Shown here piece after piece: positions 7,305-16,799 of a stretch of 64,000 nt of DNA (positions within the stretch are counted from its first letter, which is position 1; each line of letters starts with the position of its first letter). The notes under the pieces were generated by a model. That model had not been told where the DNA came from and did not search any database. It was given only the letters and a program-made list of their open reading frames with translations. The DNA comes from Massilia polaris (GTDB taxonomy: Bacteria > Pseudomonadota > Gammaproteobacteria > Burkholderiales > Burkholderiaceae_D), in assembly GCF_012927275.1 (NCBI RefSeq), contig NZ_JABBGG010000007.1:62001-126000 (forward strand), given 5' to 3'. The position numbers and the translations under genes were made by a program.

Positions 7305-8510
7305 TCAGGCGTCGCGCTGGCGCCGTGCCCGGACCGCCTTGCCCAGTTCAATCACCGACATTGCATAGAAGTAGCTTCGATTGTATTGAGTGATAGCAAA
7401 AAAATTATTTGTCGCCAGCCAATATTCTGTCGGTTCGGCACCGTTTTGCAGGTCAACCAGCCCGAACAGCGCCGCCGGCGGCAGGCTTGCGCTGCTGATC
7501 ACGCCGGCAGCTTCCAGCTCATCCTGGCGGAACTTCGCTTCCAGGCCCTGGTTGATAAATTTTTCCCAAACATTGCTCGGCGATACGTTGGCGGCGTAGA
7601 CCAGCGGTCCCGCCTGGTTGCCGTGCCAGCCGTGATTGCGCAGGAAGTTCGCGACCGAGCCGATGGCGTCGGTGCTCGAGTTGATCAGGTCGACCTTGCC
7701 GTCCTCGTCGAAATCGACCGCGTGCGCCAGGATGCTGCCCGGCATAAACTGAGGAATCCCGACGGCGCCTGCGAACGAGCCGGTCAGGCTGAGCGGGTCG
7801 AGCTTGGCTTTGCGCGCCAGCAGCAGCGTGTTTTCCAGTTCGCTGCGGAAGAACGCCATGCGCGCGTCGCGGTTCGGCGTCTCCGGATACGCGAAGGCGA
7901 GGGTGGTCAGCGTGTCGAGCACGCGGAAACGGCCGGTATTGCGGCCATAGACTGTCTCGACACCGATGATGCCGACGATGATTTCGGCCGGCACGCCAAA
8001 GCGCGCTTCGGCGCGCGCCAGCGCGGCCGCATTCTCGTTCCAGAATGTCACGCCGCCGTTCAGGCGCACCGGTTCGATGAACAGCTCGCGTACGGCCGCC
8101 CAGTTTTTCGGCTTGCCGGGCGGCGCCGGCTTGACCAGCTGGACCGCGGAGTCGACGAAGTGAAGCTGTCCGATCAGCTTGTCCAGCCACTCGCGCTCGA
8201 AGCCATGCTTGGCCACCATCTCGCCGGCGAACTGCTGCACCGCCGACCACTCGCGGAAGTTGACCTGCTCGCCGACGTGGTTCACGTTCGCGGTGCGCTT
8301 GATCGCTTCCCTGGCGGCTTTCGATGCCGCGGCCTTGGCGGCGACCTTGCGCGGCACGGGCTTTTTTGCCTTGGCCTTTTTAGCCGCGGCGGCTTTTTGC
8401 CTGTCTGTCCTGGAATGGTCCGCGGCGTGCACCGCGGGCACGCTGGCGACAGCCAGGGCTAACAGCAGGGATGACAAACGGCGCGGTACCAACAGCTGCA
8501 AAAATTTCAT
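7305..8510 (-). CDS. mltB: Lytic murein transglycosylase B
   Basis: A 401-residue exported peptidoglycan lytic transglycosylase of the MltB/SLT_2 family. It cleaves the MurNAc-GlcNAc bond, forming 1,6-anhydro ends. The N-terminus has a signal-like segment (about 5-28) and a long Lys/Ala-rich linker (about 35-75). The catalytic region has GVETVYGRNTGRF (Glu in GVET is the expected catalytic acid) and SFAGAVGIPQFMPGS, a family signature. The ATG at 8510 overlaps the tgpA stop by four bases (ATGA), showing translational coupling as the last gene of the operon. Confidence 0.92.
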   Translation of the reverse strand: MKFLQLLVPRRLSSLLLALAVASVPAVHAADHSRTDRQKAAAAKKAKAKKPVPRKVAAKAAASKAAREAIKRTANVNHVGEQVNFREWSAVQQFAGEMVAKHGFEREWLDKLIGQLHFVDSAVQLVKPAPPGKPKNWAAVRELFIEPVRLNGGVTFWNENAAALARAEARFGVPAEIIVGIIGVETVYGRNTGRFRVLDTLTTLAFAYPETPNRDARMAFFRSELENTLLLARKAKLDPLSLTGSFAGAVGIPQFMPGSILAHAVDFDEDGKVDLINSSTDAIGSVANFLRNHGWHGNQAGPLVYAANVSPSNVWEKFINQGLEAKFRQDELEAAGVISSASLPPAALFGLVDLQNGAEPTEYWLATNNFFAITQYNRSYFYAMSVIELGKAVRARRQRDA

Positions 8511-10501
8511 CGTGACTCGTTCAACAAACTCTTCAAAGTGGCGGCCAGCCGTGCGTCGGGCGCCGCGGCTGCATACTTGTAGGCGCTGTACAGCGCGAGG
8601 AAGCGCGCAACGGCGGCCTTCCTTGCGGGCGCCAGGCCGGACCCCGACACGCGCCGTGCATACGCGCTCGGACCTTCGTCCGCGGCGCGCGGCAAACCCT
8701 GTCGGCCCAGCTGCAGGCACATGGCCGAGTATAGCTCATCGATAGGGTCGCCTTGCCTGCGATGTCGCCATGCGCGTCCTATATACAACAGCGTGAGCAG
8801 AAGGACAATGCCCGCGCCGACGCGCCAGTCCGACAGCGCTGCATGCAGGTTTGACAGCAGTGCGTGCTGTCGCTGCGGCGTGTAATTCAGTATCCACTGG
8901 TTCCATTCGTTATTCAAGGCGCTCCACTGGTTGCGCAGCTGCGCCAGCAGGCTGCTCTCGCTGACGCCTTCGATCAGGCTACCCAGTCCCGCGATGCCGA
9001 ACGGTTCCTGGCGCGGCAAGGCGCCGGCAAGCCCGCGCTGGACCCGTTCCGGCGCCACCGCCGCGGTCGGGTCGACCCGCTGCCAGCCGCGCCCCGCAAG
9101 CCATACCTCGGCCCACGCGTGCGCATCCGACTGGCGTACCGTCATGTAGCCGTCGACCGGATTCATCTCGCCGCCCTGGTAGCCGGTCACCACGCGCGCC
9201 GGCACACCGGCCGCGCGCATCAGGAACACGAAGGAGCTGGCGTAGTGTTCGCAAAAGCCTGCGCGGGTAGTGAACAGGAATTCGTCGACCGATTCGCGGC
9301 CCAGGCGCGGCGGCTCCAGCGTGTAAATATAGTTCTCGGACCTGAACATCTTCAGCACCGCCTCGACGCGTTTGGCCGGATCGGCGATGCGGCGCAAGGT
9401 CTCGCCCATGCGTTTGGCCTGCGGATTGAAGCCCCACGGGAGCATCAGCGACTGCACCACTTCGCCCAATTCCAGCTTCGGCTGGACGCGATAGCTGAGG
9501 TAGGAGGTTACGTGGTAGCGCACCCGCGCGTCGATCGGGCGCGCCGCGGTCAGTTCGAGTTCGGACGACACCGAGACCTGGTTGCCCGCCAGCTGGGGCA
9601 CCTCGGCCGGCAGGTCGAGCGCGAACAGCCAGCGCTTGCCGCCCGGTTCGAGCGTGACCTGCTGGCGCACCGGCCGCCCGGACACCGACATCGCGATGTT
9701 CGAGGCCGATGCCTGGGCTTGCACGCGGGTCCAGGTGCGGCCGTCGAAATCGCCCAGCACCAGGCCGCGCCAGTAAAGCTGGGACGGCATCGGCGCGGGA
9801 CCGTCGAATTTGACGCGGAACGCCGTTTCGCCCGACATCGCGAGGCTCGACAGGTTCCCCGGCGCCATGCTGTCGGACAGGCCGCTGCGGCCGTTCGCGG
9901 CGTCGCCCGGCATGCCCCACAGCGGGCCCTCGATCCGAGGGAACACGAAGAACAGCAGCAACGCCAGCGGCAGTCCCATGCCGAGGATCTTCGCGCCGAT
10001 CAGCAGGCGCCGGCCGAACGACGGCACCGCGCCGGTAAACTGGAACGACAGCTGCGCCGTCAGCAGCGCGATCACCGACACGATCATCGCGATCGCGGTG
10101 GCGATGCTTTGCGAGTAGAAGAAGTTTGTCAGCACCAGGAAGAAACACAGGAAGATCACGACGAACAGGTCGCGCCGCGCGTGCATCTCCAGCATCTTGA
10201 AAGCCACCAGCAGCACCAGCATCGCCACGCCGGCATCGCGGCCCAGCAGCGTGTGGTAGGTGGCGTACACCGCGCCCATCGCGGCCAGCGAGACCGGCAG
10301 CAGCAGGAAGCCTGGCGGCATGCGGGTGCCGCGGAAGGTGATCGACGCGCGCCACAGCAGGGTCGCGCCGCAGGCCGCCGACACCCACAGCGGCAGGTGT
10401 GTGGCGTGCGGCGCCAGCACCAGCAGCGCCGCGCCCAGCAGGAGCAGGGTATCGGCCTTGTCGCGCGTGAGGCGCTGCGTGATGGCTGCAAGCGTTTTCA
10501 A
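8507..10501 (-). CDS. tgpA: TgpA-type membrane transglutaminase (DUF3488/DUF4129)
   Basis: A 664-residue protein. The N-terminal third has several membrane helices (DUF3488, about residues 15-190). A periplasmic transglutaminase-like domain (about 380-480) carries Cys in AGFCEHYAS, His in SDAHAWAEV and Asp in QRVDPTAA, a complete catalytic triad. A further membrane helix and DUF4129-like tail follow (about 560-664). The start was set at TTG 10501 because GGGGAGG lies just upstream and the TTGA overlaps the DUF58 stop; there is no ATG nearby. P. aeruginosa TgpA is reported as an essential inner-membrane transglutaminase; the substrate is not clear. Confidence 0.9.
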   Translation of the reverse strand: MKTLAAITQRLTRDKADTLLLLGAALLVLAPHATHLPLWVSAACGATLLWRASITFRGTRMPPGFLLLPVSLAAMGAVYATYHTLLGRDAGVAMLVLLVAFKMLEMHARRDLFVVIFLCFFLVLTNFFYSQSIATAIAMIVSVIALLTAQLSFQFTGAVPSFGRRLLIGAKILGMGLPLALLLFFVFPRIEGPLWGMPGDAANGRSGLSDSMAPGNLSSLAMSGETAFRVKFDGPAPMPSQLYWRGLVLGDFDGRTWTRVQAQASASNIAMSVSGRPVRQQVTLEPGGKRWLFALDLPAEVPQLAGNQVSVSSELELTAARPIDARVRYHVTSYLSYRVQPKLELGEVVQSLMLPWGFNPQAKRMGETLRRIADPAKRVEAVLKMFRSENYIYTLEPPRLGRESVDEFLFTTRAGFCEHYASSFVFLMRAAGVPARVVTGYQGGEMNPVDGYMTVRQSDAHAWAEVWLAGRGWQRVDPTAAVAPERVQRGLAGALPRQEPFGIAGLGSLIEGVSESSLLAQLRNQWSALNNEWNQWILNYTPQRQHALLSNLHAALSDWRVGAGIVLLLTLLYIGRAWRHRRQGDPIDELYSAMCLQLGRQGLPRAADEGPSAYARRVSGSGLAPARKAAVARFLALYSAYKYAAAAPDARLAATLKSLLNESR

Positions 10502-11493
10502 GCAGCCTCCCCGATGCCGTGCAGGGCCAGCGCGCGCAGGCAGGCGGCGCGGTGCGCGTCGCCGCTCGACGCCGCGAACTGGTGCGCGCCGATCCGGAAG
10601 CCGTAGGGCAGGCCGCGCTGTTCGGCGTCGAGCACCCAGCGCGCCATGCGCGACAGGCGCAGTTCGACGTCCATGAAAATCGGCAGGGCGTCGAAGTCGA
10701 GCACCAGCTCCTCGTTGGCGCCGCCTTCGAAATGCTTGGTCACCAGCTGGCCGCCGAAGGCAGGATCGAGGCGGGCGATCTGGCGCCACGCCAGGTGGCG
10801 CATCGGGTCGCCCGGCTGGTAGCTGCGGATGCCGGCGAAATTGTCGTCGCCGGCATGGCCGATGCCGTCCACGCTGGCGCTGCCGCGCATCGGCAGCGGC
10901 GGCGCTTCGGTTTCAGGGAACGGCCACACCAGCACGCGCGCATCGGGCTGCCAGTAGCTCCATGCGGTAAACAGCCCAAGCGGGAAGCGTGTCGACAGGC
11001 GCACGCGCGGCGACGGGCACCAGCCGCGTTCTTCGGTCGGCATGCTGAGTCGCGCCACGGTTTCCGCGCGCGCCGCCACATCGACCGCGTGGCGCGGCGT
11101 GCCCTGCGACGCGAAATCGATCCAGATCGCGTAGCGGTCCAGGCGCGTGCGGTTGATCAGGTGCAGTTCGAAGTTGGCTTCCTCGCCGGCGAACACCGCC
11201 TGCGCGCGGCCGGCGCGCAGGCGCAGGTGCGCCAGGTTCTTATAGGTGAGGTACATGTCCGCCACCGCGCAGGTGCCGGCGAGGAAGGTCAGGCCGAAGC
11301 CGAGGCCGAGGTTGTAGTTGATCGAGCCGACCAGCAACACCAGCAGCAGTGCGAAGAAGCCCATGCCGGCGCCGGTGGGCAGAATGAATACGCGGCGCTG
11401 GCTCAGAAAAACTTCGCCCGCCTCCGTGCCTTTCATCCGGAACAGCCATTTGTCCGTCTTGCGGCGTACCAGCCCTGTCAGTGCCGCCAGCAT
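10498..11493 (-). CDS. DUF58 domain membrane protein
   Basis: A 331-residue protein with two membrane helices near the N-terminus (about residues 40-80, FILPTGAGMGFFALLLVLL and a second) and a C-terminal DUF58 region with RSYQPGDPMRHLAWRQIAR, the family hallmark. DUF58 proteins contain a degenerate von Willebrand factor-like fold and usually pair with MoxR AAA+ ATPases. Start ATG 11493 lies eight bases after the MoxR stop; a TTG two codons earlier is possible. Its place between MoxR and TgpA is the conserved order. The module is thought to act in envelope protein maturation, but its exact job is unknown. Confidence 0.88.
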   Translation of the reverse strand: MLAALTGLVRRKTDKWLFRMKGTEAGEVFLSQRRVFILPTGAGMGFFALLLVLLVGSINYNLGLGFGLTFLAGTCAVADMYLTYKNLAHLRLRAGRAQAVFAGEEANFELHLINRTRLDRYAIWIDFASQGTPRHAVDVAARAETVARLSMPTEERGWCPSPRVRLSTRFPLGLFTAWSYWQPDARVLVWPFPETEAPPLPMRGSASVDGIGHAGDDNFAGIRSYQPGDPMRHLAWRQIARLDPAFGGQLVTKHFEGGANEELVLDFDALPIFMDVELRLSRMARWVLDAEQRGLPYGFRIGAHQFAASSGDAHRAACLRALALHGIGEAA

Positions 11494-11501
11494 CTTCAAT
11501 C

Positions 11502-12428
11502 TCAGACCGGTACCGATTTCTGCAGCTGCAGCACCAGGTCGCGGCTGGCGAGCGCGGTGCCGTGGGTCGACTTGAGCGGCCGCAGGCGGTGCGCGCATAC
11601 CGGCACCAGCACGGCCTGCACGTCCTCGGGGATCACGTGGTCGCGTCCCTCCAGCGCGGCCCAGGCGCGCGCCGCCTGCAGCAGCGCGATCGCGGCGCGC
11701 GGCGACAGGCCTTCGGCGAACAGCCCGTCGCGGCGCGACGCCTGCGCCAGCGCCTGGACGTAATCGACCAGCGCGGCCGACGTATGGATCTGGCGCAGCG
11801 CCTGCTGCGCGGCCGCCAGTTCGGACGGCTGCATCGCCGGCTGCAGGGTCTTGAGCATGCTGCGCCTGTCCTCGCCCATCAGCAGCGCGCGCTCGGCGGC
11901 GGCGTCCGGATAGCCCAGCGACAGGCACATCAAAAAACGGTCCAGCTGCGATTCGGGCAGCGGGAAGGTGCCGACCTGGTGGGTCGGGTTCTGGGTGGCG
12001 ATCACGAAGAAGGGTTCGGGCAGGGCGCGCGTGACGCCGTCCGCCGTGACCTGGCGTTCTTCCATCGCTTCGAGCAGGCCCGATTGGGTCTTCGGCGTGG
12101 CGCGATTGATCTCGTCGGCCAGCAGCACCTGGGTAAAGATCGGGCCGGCGTGGAACACGAAGCCGTTCTTTTCGCGCTCGTACACCGAGATGCCGGACAC
12201 GTCGGCCGGCAGCAGGTCGCTGGTGAACTGGACCCGGTTGAAGCGCAGGCCGAGCGAGATGGCCAGCGCGTGCGCCAGCGTGGTCTTGCCGACGCCGGGC
12301 ACGTCCTCGACCAGCAGGTGGCCGCCGGCCAGCAGGCAGGTCAGGGCCTGCCGTACCTGCCGGTCCTTGCCGACGATAACTGTGCCAACCTGGCGCGCAA
12401 CGGCGTGCAATTTTTCAAACATGTGCAT
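11502..12428 (-). CDS. MoxR-family AAA+ ATPase
   Basis: A 308-residue AAA+ ATPase. Walker A is DVPGVGKTTLA, Walker B LLADEINRA, sensor 1 ATQNP, followed by the MoxR-typical FPLPESQLDRFLM segment with the arginine finger region. MoxR ATPases act as chaperones with DUF58/VWA-type partners. Start ATG 12428 (MHMFEKLH) was preferred over an upstream in-frame ATG at 12491 because conserved sequence begins here and CAGGG precedes it; ATG 12422 is a close alternative. It is the first gene of MoxR-DUF58-tgpA-mltB. Confidence 0.92.
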   Translation of the reverse strand: MHMFEKLHAVARQVGTVIVGKDRQVRQALTCLLAGGHLLVEDVPGVGKTTLAHALAISLGLRFNRVQFTSDLLPADVSGISVYEREKNGFVFHAGPIFTQVLLADEINRATPKTQSGLLEAMEERQVTADGVTRALPEPFFVIATQNPTHQVGTFPLPESQLDRFLMCLSLGYPDAAAERALLMGEDRRSMLKTLQPAMQPSELAAAQQALRQIHTSAALVDYVQALAQASRRDGLFAEGLSPRAAIALLQAARAWAALEGRDHVIPEDVQAVLVPVCAHRLRPLKSTHGTALASRDLVLQLQKSVPV

Positions 12429-12570
12429 CCCTGTGTAGCGTAAAGACAGCCGCTGGCGTGTTAGATTAGCGCCATCGAGCCACTTAATCATCCGTCATTC
12501 GTTTCGTCGATTCTATGCGAGAACGGCAGAGCCGTGCGGGATTGATGACAGCGCCACAGAAGCGGAGAAC

Positions 12571-13503
12571 ATGAGTACAGCAATTTACAGCCACATCGAC
12601 TGCCGCATGCACGAGATGGGCGAATGGCATCCCGAATCGCCCGCGCGCCTGCAGGCGATCGAGGACCAGCTGATCCTGGCGCGCATCGACGGCCTGGTCG
12701 AGCGCCGCGAAGCGCCGCTGGCCGAGCTGCCGATCATCGCCCGCAACCACTCGCTTGACGCCATCGCGCGGGTGCGCGACAACGTGCCGGCCGAGCCAGG
12801 CGAGTACTACCCGCTCGATAACGACACCATGCTCAACTCGTGGAGCTACAAGGCCGCGCTGCGCGCCGCCGGCGCCGCGGTCGCCGCCACCGATGCGGTC
12901 ATCGCCGGCAGCATCGACAACGCCTTCTGCTCGATCCGCCCGCCGGGCCATCACGCGCGTCCCGGCGAAGCGATGGGCTTCTGCCTGTTCAACAACGTGG
13001 CCATCGCCGCGCGCCACGCGATGGAATCGCATGGCCTCAAGCGCGTCGCCATCGTCGACTTCGACGTCCATCACGGCAACGGCACCGCCGAATCCTTCCG
13101 CGACGACCCGCGCGTGCTGATGGCCAGCTTCTTCCAGCATCCGTTCTACCCTTACAGCGAACCGGAACCGGTCAGCGCCACCCACGTCAACATCCCCGTG
13201 CCCGCATACAGCAAGGGCGACGTCGTGCGCCAGCTGGTGCTCGAACACTGGCTGCCCGCGCTGCACGCGCACCGCCCCGAAATGATCTTTATCTCGGCCG
13301 GCTTCGACGCCCACCGCGACGACGACATCGGCCAGATGGGACTGGTCGAGGCCGACTACGCCTGGATCACCCAGCAGCTGATGGCGGTCGCCCGCGAACA
13401 TGCGCAGGGGCGCATCGTCAGCTGCCTCGAAGGCGGCTACAACCTGTCGGCGCTCGCCCGCAGCGTCGTCGCCCACATCAAGGTGCTTGCCGAGCTCGAC
13501 TGA
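12571..13503 (+). CDS. Histone deacetylase family (acetylpolyamine amidohydrolase-like) enzyme
   Basis: A 310-residue zinc amidohydrolase of the arginase/deacetylase fold. Key motifs are RPPGHHARPGEAMGFCLFNN (catalytic His pair), IVDFDVHHGNGTAE (zinc Asp and His) and ISAGFDAHRDD (second zinc Asp), plus LEGGYNLSAL near the C-terminus. Bacterial members remove acetyl groups from small molecules or proteins; the true substrate cannot be read from sequence. The ATG follows AAGCGGAGAAC. It is divergent from the MoxR operon and has no linked partner. Confidence 0.9.
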   Translation: MSTAIYSHIDCRMHEMGEWHPESPARLQAIEDQLILARIDGLVERREAPLAELPIIARNHSLDAIARVRDNVPAEPGEYYPLDNDTMLNSWSYKAALRAAGAAVAATDAVIAGSIDNAFCSIRPPGHHARPGEAMGFCLFNNVAIAARHAMESHGLKRVAIVDFDVHHGNGTAESFRDDPRVLMASFFQHPFYPYSEPEPVSATHVNIPVPAYSKGDVVRQLVLEHWLPALHAHRPEMIFISAGFDAHRDDDIGQMGLVEADYAWITQQLMAVAREHAQGRIVSCLEGGYNLSALARSVVAHIKVLAELD

Positions 13504-13683
13504 TTTTGGGGTTTTGTCTCCATAAACTCACAGTTGCGGCTTTCTCAACCGTGCGGATTGACATGCATATATCCGCTCGGTAAATTCATTGCTGAACGGC
13601 AGCACGCTCGTTCTATTTCCATTCTTCCCGCCTAGCCGTCTCACCCGATTGTTTCGTCCGTTGTCCCATACAAGGAGAAATAA

Positions 13684-14571
13684 ATGAGTCGATTCACGCG
13701 CATTTTCGTCACGCTCTTCGTCCTCGCGCTGACCGCCGCATCCAGCCTGGCCAGCGCCGCCAACTACACGCTCTGGATCAACGGGCGCACCGGCGGCGGC
13801 GTGGTCGGCAATTACAACAGCTTTACCTATTGGGGGCCGGGCACGACGGCTGCGGGCGTGAACAAGAAATCGGTGAACTGGGACGGCTACAACAGCATCT
13901 CCTCGCAGAACGGCAAGATCCGCGACGCGCTCGACTGCTTCTGCACCGGCGCCAACTGGTGCTACGTCGCCACCCACAGCGCGGGCGACCTGATGATGGG
14001 CTACACGCTGGCCAACTATGGCAGCTCGGCGCGCCTGAAGAAGAACGCGACGCCGAATACGGCTGGCGTGTGCGGCAATTCGGACGGCAGCGCGCAGACC
14101 GGCTGGAATATTAAATGGGTGCGCGCCGCCTCCGGTGCGGGCGGCGGCTCCGAGCTGTCCGACGCCGGCTCGTGGACCACCTCCGAGCCGCTGGTCAAGG
14201 ACCTGAAGACCACCACCGCGCGCGCCATGTACAACCACAATGCGACCGCCAACGTCTGGTTCTACATGTACGCCGGCGCCAAGGGCACGGCCTACTCGGG
14301 CATCCTGCCGGGCCAGGACGACGAGGCCGTGGCCTACCACAGCACCGGCGGCGTGGCCGGCAGTTCGGGCGGCTCCTACTGCAACCCAAGCGACTGGTTC
14401 TGCAACGACCTGTCGCTCGGCACGGCCGCAAATGAAGGCGGCAATGCGAAGTGGAGCTACCACTCGGTCTCGTTCAGGGACGATAACGAGAGCTACAACC
14501 ACTACGCCAACGGCAACTGGGGCGGCATTGTCGGCGTAGTACGCACCGCGGTGGTCAATAGTGCCTACTAA
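13684..14571 (+). CDS. Secreted lipase-like alpha/beta hydrolase candidate
   Basis: A 295-residue exported protein. Residues 1-26 are a signal peptide (ASA-A), preceded by AAGGAGAAATAA. Soon after comes LWINGRTGGG, which reads like the oxyanion loop (HGxxGG) of lipases, and then VATHSAGDLMMGY, which fits a nucleophile elbow with Ser in T-H-S-A-G. Six cysteines lie in clusters (DCFC, NWC, GVCG, YCNP, FCND), suggesting disulfides. A late His-rich part (NESYNHYANG) could supply the catalytic His. I do not recognise a named family. It overlaps the next gene by 11 bases, so the two are translationally coupled and probably work together. Confidence 0.65.
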   Translation: MSRFTRIFVTLFVLALTAASSLASAANYTLWINGRTGGGVVGNYNSFTYWGPGTTAAGVNKKSVNWDGYNSISSQNGKIRDALDCFCTGANWCYVATHSAGDLMMGYTLANYGSSARLKKNATPNTAGVCGNSDGSAQTGWNIKWVRAASGAGGGSELSDAGSWTTSEPLVKDLKTTTARAMYNHNATANVWFYMYAGAKGTAYSGILPGQDDEAVAYHSTGGVAGSSGGSYCNPSDWFCNDLSLGTAANEGGNAKWSYHSVSFRDDNESYNHYANGNWGGIVGVVRTAVVNSAY

Positions 14572-15805
14572 GCGTCCAAAGCTGGCGCTGGCGGCAGCCG
14601 GCGTCGCCATCGTGGCGGCGCTGGCCATTCTCTTCTGGCCCGAGGCAGGGAGGGGCGCGGCGGCAAGCAGCGGCGCCGCGCCGGTGCGTACCGCCGCCGC
14701 CGTGCAGTCGTCCGGCGCGCCGGTCGGCTTGCCGGGGTTGCCCGCCGGCGCCGGGCAAGAGGAGCGCGCGCGCCTGCTGGCCGAGCAGTACCGGAACGCC
14801 GACCAGGCGTATTGCAGCTACCACGCCAGCACAAAGTACCCGGTGTCCTCGCGCCCGATCGCCGAGCATCCGGACCAGGTCTATCCGAACCAGCCGGTGG
14901 TCGAAATCCAGCCGATGCGCGGCGAGGGAGGCCGCGGCGCCGATCCGAACGTGCTGGTCCAGACCTCGCAGTCGCGCGTGTTCATGGTGGCCGGCGAAGC
15001 GGTGGCGTTCTCGCTGCGCGCCGTCAACGCACAAGGTGGCGCCTTGCCGCTGGTGGTCACGCGCGCGGTTGCGGGCGGCATGACGTTTGGCGCCAGCCGG
15101 CCCGCCGCGCAGGTATCGCTGCCGTTTGCCGACGATGGCGCCGGCGCCGATCCGGTCGGCGGCGACAGCCATTTCGCCGCGTTGCTGGCGCCGGCGCAAA
15201 CCTCGCTCGCCCAGTTCAACGGCACCATCCGCACCGAGGTGCGCTATACCGTCAACGGCCGCGCGGGTGTCGCGCTGTTCGACGTGAACTACAGTCCCGA
15301 AGTGCCGGCCACCTGGGCCGGCCAGGCGCGCGAAGTGATCGAGGACGGCTCGCTGTCGTACGTTTTGAAAGCCGATGTGCGCCAGGCCGGGCGCTACATC
15401 GTGACCGGCCGCGTCGACGACGCGAAGGGCAAGCCGTTCGCGCTGGCGACCTTCAACGACGTGCTGCGCGCCGGCCCCAACGACATCAGGCTGACGGTGT
15501 TCGGCAAGCTCCTGCATGACAAGGCGCCGGCCATGCCGCTGACCCTGCGCGACGTCGACGGCTACCTGCTGAAGGAAAACGTCGACCCGGACCGCGCCTT
15601 GATGCCGCGCCTCGCGGGCAGGGTGGTAGCGGGCAAGCCGCATCCGCTGCGCAGCTTCTCGGATACCGAATATGCGGGCGAGGAGCGTACCCGCCACCTG
15701 GCCGAATTCGCGAACGACGCCAGCCGGGCGAAAGACGCGCTGGCAGCCTTCGATCCCGCGCGGCCGCTTCCGGCCAGCCAGTGCGACGCCAGTGCCGTAA
15801 AATAG
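14561..15805 (+). CDS. Membrane-anchored periplasmic protein, partner of the lipase-like gene
   Basis: A 414-residue protein starting inside the end of the previous gene. A single N-terminal hydrophobic segment (about residues 9-27, LALAAAGVAIVAALAILFW) is followed by an Ala/Gly-rich linker, then two beta-rich regions (about 130-260 and 265-385) that look like Ig-type sandwiches (LTLRDVDGYLLKEN near the end). No catalytic motif is visible. The layout, an N-terminal anchor plus extracytoplasmic domain coupled to a secreted hydrolase, recalls lipase-specific foldases, but I see no Lif sequence signature. Function is unknown; the pairing is the best clue. Confidence 0.65.
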   Translation: MPTKRPKLALAAAGVAIVAALAILFWPEAGRGAAASSGAAPVRTAAAVQSSGAPVGLPGLPAGAGQEERARLLAEQYRNADQAYCSYHASTKYPVSSRPIAEHPDQVYPNQPVVEIQPMRGEGGRGADPNVLVQTSQSRVFMVAGEAVAFSLRAVNAQGGALPLVVTRAVAGGMTFGASRPAAQVSLPFADDGAGADPVGGDSHFAALLAPAQTSLAQFNGTIRTEVRYTVNGRAGVALFDVNYSPEVPATWAGQAREVIEDGSLSYVLKADVRQAGRYIVTGRVDDAKGKPFALATFNDVLRAGPNDIRLTVFGKLLHDKAPAMPLTLRDVDGYLLKENVDPDRALMPRLAGRVVAGKPHPLRSFSDTEYAGEERTRHLAEFANDASRAKDALAAFDPARPLPASQCDASAVK

Positions 15806-15835
15806 CGGTTCTACAGAGGATTTTGAAAGCGCAGC

Positions 15836-16783
15836 ATGTCGATACAATGGTACCCGGGCCACATGAACGCCGCCCGCAAGAAGGCGGCGGAGCAGATGGA
15901 GAACACCGACCTGGTGATCGAAGTGCTGGACGCGCGCCTGCCAGAGGCGAGCTGCAACCCGATGGTCGAGGAACTGCGGCTGTTCCGCCAGCGCCCCTGC
16001 CTGAAGATCCTCAACAAGGTCGACCTGGCCGACCCGGAAGCGACCAGGGCCTGGAGCGCCTTCTACGACGCCCAGGAAGGCGTGACCGCGTATCCGATGA
16101 CCACCAAGAAGCCGGCCGACGTGGCGCGCATCCCGGACCTGTGCCAGTCGCTGGCGCCGCACCGCGGCGTGCCGACCAAGCCGCTGCGCATCATGATCAT
16201 GGGGATCCCGAACGTCGGCAAATCGACCCTGATGAACGCGCTGCTGAAGAAAAAGGTCGCCAAGGTGGGCGACGAGCCGGCCGTCACCAAGATGCAGCAG
16301 AAGCTCTACCTCGGCAAGAACACCATCCTGGTCGACACGCCCGGCATGCTGTGGCCGAAAATCGCGATGGCCAGCGACGGCCTGATGCTGGCGGCCAGCC
16401 ATGCGATCGGTTCGAACGCGCTGATCGAGGAAGAGGTGGCCGTGTTCCTGGCCGAGGTGCTGCTGGAACGCTATCCGCATTTGCTGACCGCGCGTTATGG
16501 CTTCAAGCTCGAAGGCATCGACGCGATTGGCGTGGTCGAAGGCGTGGCCGCGCGCCGCGGCTTCCGCCAGAAGGGCGGCGACCTCGATTTCGAGAAGGCC
16601 GCGCACACCTTCCTGCAGGATTACCGCAGCGGGGCGCTGGGGCGCATCAGCCTCGAGACGCCGGAAACCCGCGCTGCCCGCCTGATGCAGCATGACGCGG
16701 AAATGGCGGCGAAGGCGGCCAGGGCCGCTGCCGCCGCCGCCGAAAAAGCCGAGCGCAACGCCCGCGGCAAGCGCGGGTCTTGA
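15836..16783 (+). CDS. ylqF: Ribosome biogenesis GTPase YlqF/RbgA
   Basis: A 315-residue circularly permuted GTPase. The motif order is G4 first (LNKVDLAD, about residue 58), then G1 (GIPNVGKST, about 122), then G3 (DTPGMLWPK, about 165), as in YlqF/RbgA. The N-terminus MSIQWYPGHMNAARK is the standard family start. RbgA acts late in 50S subunit assembly. The C-terminal end is Ala-rich and charged (MAAKAARAAAAAAEKAER), longer than in Bacillus but common in betaproteobacteria. It follows the lipase-like pair after 30 bases and may be in the same transcript. Confidence 0.92.
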   Translation: MSIQWYPGHMNAARKKAAEQMENTDLVIEVLDARLPEASCNPMVEELRLFRQRPCLKILNKVDLADPEATRAWSAFYDAQEGVTAYPMTTKKPADVARIPDLCQSLAPHRGVPTKPLRIMIMGIPNVGKSTLMNALLKKKVAKVGDEPAVTKMQQKLYLGKNTILVDTPGMLWPKIAMASDGLMLAASHAIGSNALIEEEVAVFLAEVLLERYPHLLTARYGFKLEGIDAIGVVEGVAARRGFRQKGGDLDFEKAAHTFLQDYRSGALGRISLETPETRAARLMQHDAEMAAKAARAAAAAAEKAERNARGKRGS

Positions 16784-16799
16784 TTCGTCCGAAAGGACC

